Below are positions 22,947-30,706 of a DNA stretch of 64,000 bases, one piece after another. The notes below the pieces were generated by a model, which was not told the DNA's origin, made no database searches, and saw only the letters and a program-made list of their open reading frames with translations. Location: the NCBI RefSeq assembly GCF_007830455.1, contig NZ_VLLB01000007.1, positions 229,195 through 293,194 of the forward strand, given 5' to 3'. Origin of the DNA: Pseudoduganella lurida (lineage in GTDB: Bacteria; Pseudomonadota; Gammaproteobacteria; Burkholderiales; Burkholderiaceae_D). Positions within the stretch are counted from its first letter, which is position 1, and each line of letters starts with the position of its first letter. Position numbers and translations under genes: made by a program.

Positions 22947-24419
22947 TCAGTGGAACAACCAGACGGCCAGTACGCCGATCAGCGCCACGGCCACTATCAC
23001 GACCACCTTGCGCCAGCGCCAGGCCATGATGGCTTCCCCCCGCGCCGTCACTTCCCAGGGTACTTCGCGCAGGCCGGCATGGGAAGCCGCTTCCGACACC
23101 AGGCGCAGGTACGTCGCGCGTGGATCGCCGACGAACAGCGGGGTGCCCGTCAGCACGTAGTCGCTGCCGACGGCGCGGCGCGCGACGACGCCCGGCCGCG
23201 GCAGCGCCTGCCCGTCGTTGCCGCGCTCTTCATGCAGCGCCAGCGCCTGCAGGCGTGCCGGGCCCAGCACGCCCAGGCACGGTCCCAGCAATGCGGGGGC
23301 AGCATCGTACAGCAGCTCGCCCAGTACCAGGCCGGCCCGTCCGTCGACCGGCGCATCGCGCGCATCGATAACGAGATCGGTGGGGCCGGCATAGGAGGCA
23401 TCCGGCGTCACCAGGCGGCCGCGCCAGCACCCCCGTTCCGGCTGCCAGCTGTCGAGCAGCAGGCCGAGGGCACTCCGCGTGCCGGTGAGCAGGTGGATCT
23501 GGCCGGGCGCCGGGACGCGCTGCGCCAGTGCGGCGGCGGCTTCGGCACGCGCGAACAGCAGCAGCGCGTCGGGCGGCACCGCAGTGTCGCGCCAGTCGGC
23601 CGCGCTGCCGGTGCCATCCCCGGCACCGTCCCCATCGGCAGCCAGCCGCGCCGCCACGACGGGCAGCGGCGGCGTGAGGGCGTCGTGCTCGGGCGAACCG
23701 CTGTCCGGCCCGTCCACTGCCGGCGCTGACGCCATGGCGCACAGGCAGTCCAGCACGATGCGCACGGCCGCGCTGTCGCCAGGGCCCAGGCCGTTTTCGC
23801 GCCGCAAGGTGCCAGCCAGCCAGCGCGCCAGCAGGGTATCGGCATGGGCCGGCAGCACGACTTCAGGCGCCGCGCCATGTTTCTCGCTGCCGAAGTGGGC
23901 CAGGCCGAGCGCGCCGCCATGGTAGTGCGCCGCCGCCACATGCGGTGCCAGTCGGCGTCGGGGCGTGCAGTAGCCTTGCAGCAGGACGAGCAGATCGGCC
24001 GGCAGCGTGCGCAGGAAAGCCGCCGCCGCATCGCGCACCTCGCCGCCCGTGACGCCATACGGGCGCAGCGCCGCATCGTCCTCCGCTGGCAGGGAGCACG
24101 GCCAGTCCTCATTGAACACTTCTGCCTCGGGCAAAGGACGGTGCAGCTGGTCCTGCAGGAACCGGCGGAAGCGCTGCCGCAGCACCGCCGCGTCGTCCGG
24201 GGCGGCGTCGCACCGCACCAGATACACCCGTTCCATGAACCAGGCGTGCTGCAGCGCATCGAGGGTGTCGGGCAGCCTGGCCGCTTCGTCCGGCCGGTCG
24301 CCCTGCAGGAGGGCGAGCACGCGCCGATACAGCTCCTGCCATTCGTCCTGCCGCAGCAGATCGCGGCGCCGCCACAAGGCTTGCACCACGGAGAACGGTT
24401 CCATTGGCAGCGTGCTCAT
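22947..24419 (-). CDS. uncharacterised 490-aa protein with a C-terminal membrane anchor
   Basis: I recognise no domain family. The protein is rich in Ala, Leu, Arg and Asp, lacks a signal peptide, and ends with a single hydrophobic helix VVVIVAVALIGVLAVWLF followed by only one residue, so it looks tail-anchored with the bulk in the cytoplasm. An Ala/Asp/Gly-rich linker lies near residues 225-265. The gene starts 4 bases after the STAS-domain gene, so the two are almost certainly one operon and may work together at the membrane. The codon pattern is that of its neighbours, giving no sign of recent transfer. Confidence 0.7.
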   Translation of the reverse strand: MSTLPMEPFSVVQALWRRRDLLRQDEWQELYRRVLALLQGDRPDEAARLPDTLDALQHAWFMERVYLVRCDAAPDDAAVLRQRFRRFLQDQLHRPLPEAEVFNEDWPCSLPAEDDAALRPYGVTGGEVRDAAAAFLRTLPADLLVLLQGYCTPRRRLAPHVAAAHYHGGALGLAHFGSEKHGAAPEVVLPAHADTLLARWLAGTLRRENGLGPGDSAAVRIVLDCLCAMASAPAVDGPDSGSPEHDALTPPLPVVAARLAADGDGAGDGTGSAADWRDTAVPPDALLLFARAEAAAALAQRVPAPGQIHLLTGTRSALGLLLDSWQPERGCWRGRLVTPDASYAGPTDLVIDARDAPVDGRAGLVLGELLYDAAPALLGPCLGVLGPARLQALALHEERGNDGQALPRPGVVARRAVGSDYVLTGTPLFVGDPRATYLRLVSEAASHAGLREVPWEVTARGEAIMAWRWRKVVVIVAVALIGVLAVWLFH

Positions 24420-24423
24420 CGCG

Positions 24424-25704
24424 TCAATACCTGTGCGGGAACAGCCGCGCCGGCACGCCCTGCAGCCGCAGCAGCGCGGCCACCAGGTGGTTCAGTCCGC
24501 GGAACTCCACGCGGCGGCCGTCCGTCGCCAGTTCGCGCAGCAGCGTGCCCAGCTGGCCGGCGGCGGCGAAATCGATGCGCGCCAGCCGCGAGCAGTCGAA
24601 CACCAGCGCGCCGGGCTGCGCCGCGTAATCGCGGATCGCAGCGAAGACGGCGGCGGTGCTGCCTTCGATCGTGCGCGGCAGCAGGTAGCGGTCGGCGGCC
24701 GGCGCGGCGGCCTGGCGCGGTGCGCTGGCCACCCTGCCCGGGGCGACGAACGGCGGCGGCGACACCTCGAACGTCACGCAGTAGTCCATGCTGGCTTCCT
24801 CGAACGCCTTCTCGCGGTTCAGCAGGCGCAGCAGTTCTAGCCACAGCAGCCACGGCGCCTCGCCTTCGTCGCGGCGGCCCACGTCCAGCAGGCCGCGCAC
24901 GAGCGCCAGCAGTTCGTCGGCACCGGCCAGGATCAGTTCATGGCCGGCCGGCACGCCGCGCAGCGCCTCGAGGAGCAGGATGCAGCCGTCCGGTTCCACC
25001 GCCGTGATGCGCGAGAAATCCAGCCGCAACACGGGGCCGGCATCGGCCAGTTCGCGGATGCGCGCCACCTGCGCCGCGGCGCGGTGGTCGAGCACGCCGG
25101 CGATGGCTGCTGTCGGCGTGATGCCGCTGTAGGCATGCGCTTCCTCTGCCTGCGCCGGGTTCCATGGCGGCGGCGAGGTTTCAAAGGTGCTGGCGTAATC
25201 GATCGACAGGCTGTCGAACGCCCCCTGCTGGTTGCCTGCCTGGTACAGGTCGAACAGCATCCACCAGGCGGTGCGGTCGGCGCCGGCATCGGCCATGCCG
25301 GCGGCCAGCAGTTCGCCGGCCGCCTCCGACTGGCCGTTAGCGTACAGGATGGCGGCTTCCTCCACCAGCGGGGCGCGTTCGGCGGCGGCCGCTTCGGCGG
25401 GCGTTTCGTCGTCGTCCAGCAGTTCGGTGACGGCCGTGTCGGGCAGTTCGTCATCGGCCGGGACGCGGGCCTGGCGAGGCGGGCGGCGGAAAGCCGGTTC
25501 CGGTTCGTTGAAGATGTCGGCCGCCATGGCCGCTTCGATCGCGTCGATCTTCAGCACGGTGGCGCGGGCGAGGTCGCGCTGGCGGTCCAGTGCCGTGGGG
25601 TCCGGGCGCAGCCCTTCGCTGTTGGCGGCCAGGCGCGCGTAGGCCTCGTCTGCGTCGACGTTGTCGCTGGAGGAAGTTTTGCGGAAAAGGGAGAACAGTC
25701 CCAT
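24424..25704 (-). CDS. STAS-domain protein with duplicated modules
   Basis: A 426-residue cytoplasmic protein. After an N-terminal region with a short hydrophobic start (MGLFSLFRK) and an acidic, Ala-rich segment (60-145), two similar modules follow: residues 163-181 and 301-319 share the pattern F-x-x-x-S-x-D-Y-x-x-T-F-E-x-S-P-P-P, and each is followed by a STAS-like domain (about 200-270, LRLDFSRITAVEPDGCILLLE; and about 345-420, LVFDCSRLARIDFAAAGQLGTLL). STAS domains bind nucleotides or partner kinases in anti-sigma antagonists and related regulators. The usual phosphorylatable Ser is Asp or Ala here. A start 29 codons upstream is possible but less likely. The biological role is unknown. 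Confidence 0.75.
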   Translation of the reverse strand: MGLFSLFRKTSSSDNVDADEAYARLAANSEGLRPDPTALDRQRDLARATVLKIDAIEAAMAADIFNEPEPAFRRPPRQARVPADDELPDTAVTELLDDDETPAEAAAAERAPLVEEAAILYANGQSEAAGELLAAGMADAGADRTAWWMLFDLYQAGNQQGAFDSLSIDYASTFETSPPPWNPAQAEEAHAYSGITPTAAIAGVLDHRAAAQVARIRELADAGPVLRLDFSRITAVEPDGCILLLEALRGVPAGHELILAGADELLALVRGLLDVGRRDEGEAPWLLWLELLRLLNREKAFEEASMDYCVTFEVSPPPFVAPGRVASAPRQAAAPAADRYLLPRTIEGSTAAVFAAIRDYAAQPGALVFDCSRLARIDFAAAGQLGTLLRELATDGRRVEFRGLNHLVAALLRLQGVPARLFPHRY

Positions 25705-25772
25705 GCGCTCAGTGTAGCCCAAGGGCAAGATCCAGGCTGGCACTGCTGGATCGGAAACGGGCGGGCAAACAA

Positions 25773-25798
25773 AAAGAGCATGCCGCGGCATGCTCTTT
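25773..25798 (-). terminator. intrinsic terminator after dksA
   Basis: A perfect 26-base palindrome (arms AAAGAGCATGCCG / CGGCATGCTCTTT) starts 18 bases after the dksA stop. On the minus strand the stem is followed by TTTTTGTTTG, making it an intrinsic terminator. Confidence 0.9.
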
Positions 25799-25815
25799 CG
25801 TGGGATATGACCGGT

Positions 25816-26256
25816 TCAGTCGCCGTACAGTTTCTGTTTCAGCTCGCGGCGCTGCTGCGCTTCCAGCGACAGCGTTGCCGTCGGGCGCGCGATCAGGCGG
25901 GGGATGCCGATCGGTTCGCCGGTTTCCTCGCACCAGCCGTAGTCGCCGCTGTCGATCGCCACGATCGACTGCTGCACTTTCTTCAGCAGCTTGCGCTCGC
26001 GGTCGCGGGTGCGCAGTTCCAGCGCGTGCTCTTCCTCGATGGTGGCACGGTCGGCCGGGTCCGGGACCAGCACCGTTTCACGCAGGTGCTCGGTGGTTTC
26101 GCCGGCGTTTTTCAGCAGTTCTTTTTCCAGCTGCTGCAGCTTGGCCCTGAAAAACGCCTGCTGCGCGGGATTCATGTAGTCCTTGTCGCTCATCGCGAGG
26201 ATTTCTTCGTCGGTGAGGAGAGGCGCTTCCGCGGGGGTCTTGTTTGTTTTGGTCAT
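25816..26256 (-). CDS. dksA: RNA polymerase-binding transcription factor DksA, Cys-poor form
   Basis: Binds the RNA polymerase secondary channel and, with ppGpp, adjusts rRNA and amino-acid promoters (146 aa). The coiled-coil part is FFRAKLQQLEKELLKNAGETTEHL. The tip has DPADRATIEEEHALELRTRDRERKLL with the acidic pair typical of DksA. The zinc-finger region keeps only one of four cysteines: YGWCEETGEPIGIPRLIARPTATLSLEAQQRRE has Thr, Ser and Ala at the others. This Cys-poor form is familiar from betaproteobacteria and should work without zinc. The tRNA/tuf operon in this window has the GC-rich start region that DksA and ppGpp usually regulate. Confidence 0.95.
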   Translation of the reverse strand: MTKTNKTPAEAPLLTDEEILAMSDKDYMNPAQQAFFRAKLQQLEKELLKNAGETTEHLRETVLVPDPADRATIEEEHALELRTRDRERKLLKKVQQSIVAIDSGDYGWCEETGEPIGIPRLIARPTATLSLEAQQRRELKQKLYGD

Positions 26257-26345
26257 GACTTCGCTTACCTTCGATACGTTTTCAAATTCCAGCCGGCAGG
26301 CGCCGCGGCCTGGACCGGGCGCGGCCCCACAAAAACCGGGTTAGT

Positions 26346-27395
26346 TTATACCAGACATTGTTCCAAACCGCGAATAAAGATGTCTTTCGGTAGATTTTTG
26401 CCGATAAAGACCATTTTGCTGCCGCGGACGTCGTTTTCCGCCCATTTGGCCCCCAGATCGCTGCCCATCAGCTGGTGCACGCCCTGGAACACCACCTTGC
26501 GCTCGGCACCTTCCATCCACAATACGCCTTTGTAGCGCAACATGCGAGGGCCGTACACATTCACGAGGCCGCCCAGGAATTCGTCCAGTTTCTGTGCATC
26601 GAACGCTCGCTCGCTGCGGAACGAAAACGCGCTGATCTCATCGGTATGGTGGGCGTGGTGGTGGCTCGGGTGGTCGCAGTGCCCGCCGTGCTCATGACCG
26701 TGCTCATGGTCGTGATGGTGTTCGTGCTCATGCTCTTCGGCGGCCAGGAAGTCCGGGTCGATCTCCAGCTTCTCGTTCAGGTTGAAGCCTTTCAGGTCCA
26801 GCACTTCCGTGACGGGCGCATTGCCGAAATCGGAACGGCCGATCGGTGCGCGCGGGTTCATGCGGCGGATGCGCGCCGTCAGCGCCTCGATCGCGGCCTC
26901 GTCCACCAGGTCCGTTTTCGACAGCAGGATGCGGTCGGCAAAGCCGATCTGGCGCTGCGCTTCCTCGTTGTCGTCCAGCTGCTGCATCGCGTGGCGCGCG
27001 TCGACGATGGTGACGATGGCGTCGAGCATGTAGTTGCTGCCCACTTCGTCGTCGACGAAGAAGGTCTGCGCCACCGGGCCCGGATTGGCCAGGCCGGTCG
27101 TTTCGATGACCACGCGGTCGAAGGCGATCTCGCCGGCGGCGCGTTTCTTCGCCAGGTCCGACAGGCCGATGACCAAGTCGCCGCGGATGGTGCAGCAGAT
27201 GCAGCCGTTGTTCATCTCGACGATCTGCTCGCGGCTTTCCTGGACGAGGATCTCGTTGTCGATGTTTTCCTGGCCGAATTCGTTTTCGATGACGGCGATG
27301 CGCATGCCGTGCTGCTCGCGCAGGATGCGGTTCAGCAGCGTGGTCTTGCCGGCGCCGAGGAAGCCGGTGAGGATGGTGGTGGGGATGGTGGACAT
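26346..27395 (-). CDS. CobW/COG0523 family GTPase, probable zinc metallochaperone
   Basis: A 349-residue G3E GTPase. Walker A GFLGAGKTT (11-19), the metal-binding CICC (65-68), Walker B ETTGLANPGP, SKTDLVDE, then a His-rich linker (about residues 225-260, H/E/D/G/C runs) and the C-terminal CobW_C domain. The His-rich stretch and GCICC point to zinc handling. The ATG at 27395 is preferred over an upstream TTG. Many genomes place such genes next to dksA, but here the resident DksA is itself Cys-poor, so the GTPase may serve other zinc enzymes. Confidence 0.88.
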   Translation of the reverse strand: MSTIPTTILTGFLGAGKTTLLNRILREQHGMRIAVIENEFGQENIDNEILVQESREQIVEMNNGCICCTIRGDLVIGLSDLAKKRAAGEIAFDRVVIETTGLANPGPVAQTFFVDDEVGSNYMLDAIVTIVDARHAMQQLDDNEEAQRQIGFADRILLSKTDLVDEAAIEALTARIRRMNPRAPIGRSDFGNAPVTEVLDLKGFNLNEKLEIDPDFLAAEEHEHEHHHDHEHGHEHGGHCDHPSHHHAHHTDEISAFSFRSERAFDAQKLDEFLGGLVNVYGPRMLRYKGVLWMEGAERKVVFQGVHQLMGSDLGAKWAENDVRGSKMVFIGKNLPKDIFIRGLEQCLV

Positions 27396-27490
27396 AGCGG
27401 TTGCCAAAACAGAATCGGCCGATTATGCCGGAATTCCAAATTCGCTGTCCAATGAGCACCTTGATATGGATCAGCGCCCCGATAATGACT

Positions 27491-28429
27491 TTACTTTAAC
27501 TTCGCGCGCGGATGCGCTTTGTCATAGACCTGCGCCAGGTGCTGGAAATCGAGTGCCGTATACACCTGGGTGGACGTGATGCTGGCATGCCCCAGCATTT
27601 CCTGCACGGCGCGCAGGTCGCCGGATGATTGCAGCACGTGGGAAGCAAACGAGTGGCGCAGCATGTGCGGGTGCACGTGCAGCGGCGCGCCGGTGGCGAG
27701 GGCATGGTTCTTCAGCCGCATCTGCACCACGCGGGGCGACATGCGGGTGCCGCGCGCCGTGAGGAACAGGGCGGCGCCCCCGTCGGACGGGGCCGGACGC
27801 ACGCCCAGCCAGGCGGCGATGGCGTCCAATGCGGCCTGGCCGACCGGCACGCGGCGCATCTTGCCGCCCTTGCCGGTGACGACCACTTCCCCGTTGCCCG
27901 GCTCGAACCAGCCGGCGGAGGCGTCGGTCCTGCCTTCGGCCTTCCGGTACTGCACGTCCAGCCCGCAGAGTTCGGAGACGCGCAGGCCGCTCGAATACAG
28001 CAGCTCGAACATCGCCGTATCGCACAGTTCGCTGGGGGTGGGGGCCGCGGCTGCCTTGCGGGACGGCGTGGCGACGAGCTGCACGGCATCGTCGACGGAC
28101 AGCGCTTTCGGCAGGCCTTTCGCCCGCTTCGGGGCGCGCACGCCCTCGACGGGGTTGGCGGCCAGCGGCGTCTGGTCGGCCAGCCAGCCGAAGAAGCTGC
28201 GCCAGCCGGACAGCTTGCGGGCGATCGAGCGGGCCTGCTGGCCACTGGCATGCAGTTTCGCCGTGTAGCGGCGGATGTCGGCATGGCCGATGCTCGTCCA
28301 GTCGCGGTGCTCGGCCAGCGTGGCCAGCTCGGCCAGGTCGCGGCCGTAGGCTTCCACGGTGCGCGGCGACAGCTGGCGCTGCGTGGCCAGGTACTGCAGC
28401 CAGGCCGCGCGCCAGTCGCCACCGCTCAT
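27491..28429 (-). CDS. xerC: site-specific tyrosine recombinase XerC
   Basis: Resolves chromosome dimers at dif together with XerD (312 aa). The N-terminal SAM-like domain (about 5-95) binds DNA. Catalytic residues: R150 in SSGLRVSELCGL, K187 in the beta-hairpin GKGGK, H255 and R258 in HPHMLRHSFASH, H281 in LGHASI and nucleophile Y290 in TQVYTALD. It lies 11 bases after the DUF484 gene, as in other proteobacteria (dapF-DUF484-xerC). Confidence 0.95.
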   Translation of the reverse strand: MSGGDWRAAWLQYLATQRQLSPRTVEAYGRDLAELATLAEHRDWTSIGHADIRRYTAKLHASGQQARSIARKLSGWRSFFGWLADQTPLAANPVEGVRAPKRAKGLPKALSVDDAVQLVATPSRKAAAAPTPSELCDTAMFELLYSSGLRVSELCGLDVQYRKAEGRTDASAGWFEPGNGEVVVTGKGGKMRRVPVGQAALDAIAAWLGVRPAPSDGGAALFLTARGTRMSPRVVQMRLKNHALATGAPLHVHPHMLRHSFASHVLQSSGDLRAVQEMLGHASITSTQVYTALDFQHLAQVYDKAHPRAKLK

Positions 28430-28440
28430 GTCACCGGGCC

Positions 28441-29142
28441 TCAGGCCAGCAGGGGTGCCAGCGCCACGCTGGCCGTCTCGCCGATATGCACCAGGAAATC
28501 GGTGGCCATCAGCGAGGTGAAGCGTTCCGGATCGGGCGAGCCCATGATCAGCAGGCCGAAGGCCGGGCCTTTCGATTGCGGCGCGCGCAATGCCACGATG
28601 ACGGCCGATTCGATCGAGCCGGCGTCGTCCAGCCAGCGCACGGCCTCGAAATCGTTGTTGCTGCCGCAGTAGGGCGCCTGCAGGCCGTTGGCGAACAGGC
28701 GCGCATCGTCGGACACGCCGGCGGCAAACCATTCGCCGGCATATTGCGCTGCCGGGGTGAACAGGCGCAGCGTGGCGGCCGGCACGCCGAAGCTGCTTTT
28801 CAGGCCTTCCGTGATGGCGCGCGGCATGGCGGCCACCTCGCGCTCCTTCAGCAGCGACTGGTTCCAGCTGTGGAAACGGTTGGCGATGGCCTGGTTTTCC
28901 TGCGCGTGGCGGTTCAGCTCGGAGAGGCGCAGTTCCAGCGCCTTGTAGCGGTCGCGCATCACTTCCATCTGCCGCTCCTGCAGCGAGACGGCGCGGCCCG
29001 TCAGCGGGCTGGACAGCCTGACGTCGCCCAGCAGGCCGGCATGCTCTTCGAAGAAATGGGGATGGTCTGTCAGGTATTGCGCGACAGCGGCGGAATCCAG
29101 GGTAGCGGTCATTGGTGTCACATCTAAAGAAACAATGGACAT
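28441..29142 (-). CDS. DUF484 family protein
   Basis: A 233-residue cytoplasmic protein with the DUF484 start VAQYLTDHPHFFEEHAGLL, a coiled segment (about 55-95) and a GAF-like domain. It normally stands between dapF and xerC and its function is unknown. Two starts are possible, ATG at 29142 or at 29112 (ten codons later); neither has a strong ribosome-binding site. In this genome it is cut off from dapF by a porin and a Sel1-repeat gene. Confidence 0.88.
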   Translation of the reverse strand: MSIVSLDVTPMTATLDSAAVAQYLTDHPHFFEEHAGLLGDVRLSSPLTGRAVSLQERQMEVMRDRYKALELRLSELNRHAQENQAIANRFHSWNQSLLKEREVAAMPRAITEGLKSSFGVPAATLRLFTPAAQYAGEWFAAGVSDDARLFANGLQAPYCGSNNDFEAVRWLDDAGSIESAVIVALRAPQSKGPAFGLLIMGSPDPERFTSLMATDFLVHIGETASVALAPLLA

Positions 29143-29159
29143 TCTACCTGACCGGTCGT

Positions 29160-29195
29160 GAAAAAAAGCGCCCCGGCAACCTGCACCCGGGGCGC
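29160..29195 (-). terminator. intrinsic terminator after the porin gene
   Basis: On the minus strand, a GC-rich stem with arms at 29187-29195 and 29168-29176 (GCGCCCCGG / CCGGGGCGC), a 10-base loop, and a TTTTTTT run (29161-29167) 10 bases after the porin stop. It separates porin and DUF484 transcripts. Confidence 0.92.
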
Positions 29196-29205
29196 GCCTT
29201 CCCCC

Positions 29206-30294
29206 TCAGAAGTTGTGGTGTACGCCCAGGGCGTAGTGTTTCTGCGTGACGTCGCTGCGGGCCGTGACGACGAACGGCGTGCGCTTGTGCGACAGGTCCA
29301 GGTACAGGTAGGTGCGCGGCGACAGGCTGTATTCGTAGCCTACTGAGGCCTGCTTGGTCTTGAGCACGCCGTCCGGCTTCTTCTGGCCGTAGCCGAGCAG
29401 CACCTTGCCGACGCCGACCGTCCAGTTGGCGCCCAGCACCCAGGCATCCGTGTCCGTGTTGATGAACTGGGTGTGGCTCTGGTCCTGGCGCTGGAACGAG
29501 GCCATCAGCTTCAGGTCCGGGATCGGCTTGAACGAGGCGGCCACGGACCAGATCTTCGCTTCCACCGCATTGCGCTCGGCCGCCAGCATGGCCGCGAACG
29601 GGCCGTTGGTATAGGTGGCGCTGACCGAATACGGATTGTTCGAGGCGTTGGCGTTGGCCGCGTACTGCGGCGCCGTGGTGGTGCCCTTGCCGATCACGGC
29701 GGGGCCGCCGTTGGCTTCCTTGGTGGCGACCGTGGCATTGACCTGGAAGCCGTTCCACACGGGCGTGTTGTAGAACACGGCGTTGGAGAAGCGGTTGGCG
29801 GAATTGCCCGCCGGGCTGAGCGGATCGCTGGTGTAACCGGCCACCTGCAGGTTGGTTTGGTAGCCGGCCACGTTGGGCAGGCCGGACCACGGCTCGAAGG
29901 CCATCACGGATTCCTGGAACGCCGTCAGGCCCCGGCCCAGGCGCAGCGTGCCGAAGTTGCCCTGCAGGCCCACCCGGCTCTGGCCCTGGAACAGGGGCCG
30001 GGTATTGTTTTCCAGCGCGCCCGTATCGGGGTCGTAGCGGATCTCCAGCTGGAACAGGGCCTTCAGGCCGCTGCCCAGGTCTTCCACGCCGCGAAAGCCC
30101 AGCTTGTTGTTGTCGCGGCGCGTGATCTGCGTCGCATCGTTGGCCACGTGCGTGGTGCGCTGCACGCCGGCATCCACGGTGCCGTAGATGGTCACGGACG
30201 ACTGGGCGCGGGCACCGCCGGCGGCGCCTGCCAGCGCGAGCACGGCCAGCAGCAACGGCGATCTGGAAGCGGATCTCAAAGGGGATTTCTTCAT
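29206..30294 (-). CDS. general outer-membrane porin (Gram-negative trimeric type)
   Basis: A 362-residue betaproteobacterial porin: signal peptide ending GGARAQ, mature start SSVTIYGTVDAGVQRTTHV, RRDNNKLGFRGVEDLGSGLKALFQLE, the SRVGLQGNFGTLRLGRG segment, alternating beta strands and the terminal phenylalanine (HHNF) needed for outer-membrane insertion. It allows diffusion of small hydrophilic solutes. A good AAGGAAC ribosome-binding site and its own terminator mark it as a separate unit. Its position between dapF and DUF484 is unusual. Confidence 0.95.
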   Translation of the reverse strand: MKKSPLRSASRSPLLLAVLALAGAAGGARAQSSVTIYGTVDAGVQRTTHVANDATQITRRDNNKLGFRGVEDLGSGLKALFQLEIRYDPDTGALENNTRPLFQGQSRVGLQGNFGTLRLGRGLTAFQESVMAFEPWSGLPNVAGYQTNLQVAGYTSDPLSPAGNSANRFSNAVFYNTPVWNGFQVNATVATKEANGGPAVIGKGTTTAPQYAANANASNNPYSVSATYTNGPFAAMLAAERNAVEAKIWSVAASFKPIPDLKLMASFQRQDQSHTQFINTDTDAWVLGANWTVGVGKVLLGYGQKKPDGVLKTKQASVGYEYSLSPRTYLYLDLSHKRTPFVVTARSDVTQKHYALGVHHNF

Positions 30295-30706
30295 GGGCTG
30301 TTCCTTGTTGGTGACATCGTTCAGGAAGAAGCGGAACGCGGCACGGCGGTGGGCGCATGCCGGCGCTCGACAGGAAAAACCTTAAGCCGTCGCTCCCGCG
30401 GCGGTGGGCGATTGGTCGGCTGGGGACGCTACTCTTGGTGAAAAGCGCGATGCCGCGGCGTTCCTGTTGTATTTGTGGAACGCTACTTGTTCGGAAGCTA
30501 CCGCCTGCCGCGGCGCGAGCGAGGCACCCCGCCTGGCGGGGCCCGGTCCGGGTTGTTTGCGAAGGATCAAGGATGGCCAACCTCGAGCACGCATGGCCAC
30601 CGTTCGGGACTAGACTGCCTGGTTACGTCCCGTGGTTGTTCGTGTGCGCGGACGAACCGGCGGCCGGCGTCGTACCGGCCGCTGCGATAACAGCAGGGAG
30701 ACCGAC
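30295..30706. other. 412-bp divergent intergenic region, porin / Sel1 protein
   Basis: No gene is seen. It must hold the promoters of both flanking genes, but I find no consensus pair. A short GC hairpin CCCCGCCTGGCGGGG (30527-30541) and an AGGGAG ribosome-binding site before the Sel1 gene are the only clear features. Confidence 0.5.

Noticed and set aside
27491..28429. integrase of a mobile element
   Set aside because: Length, motifs and the DUF484 neighbour identify it as the housekeeping XerC; no attachment repeats were seen.
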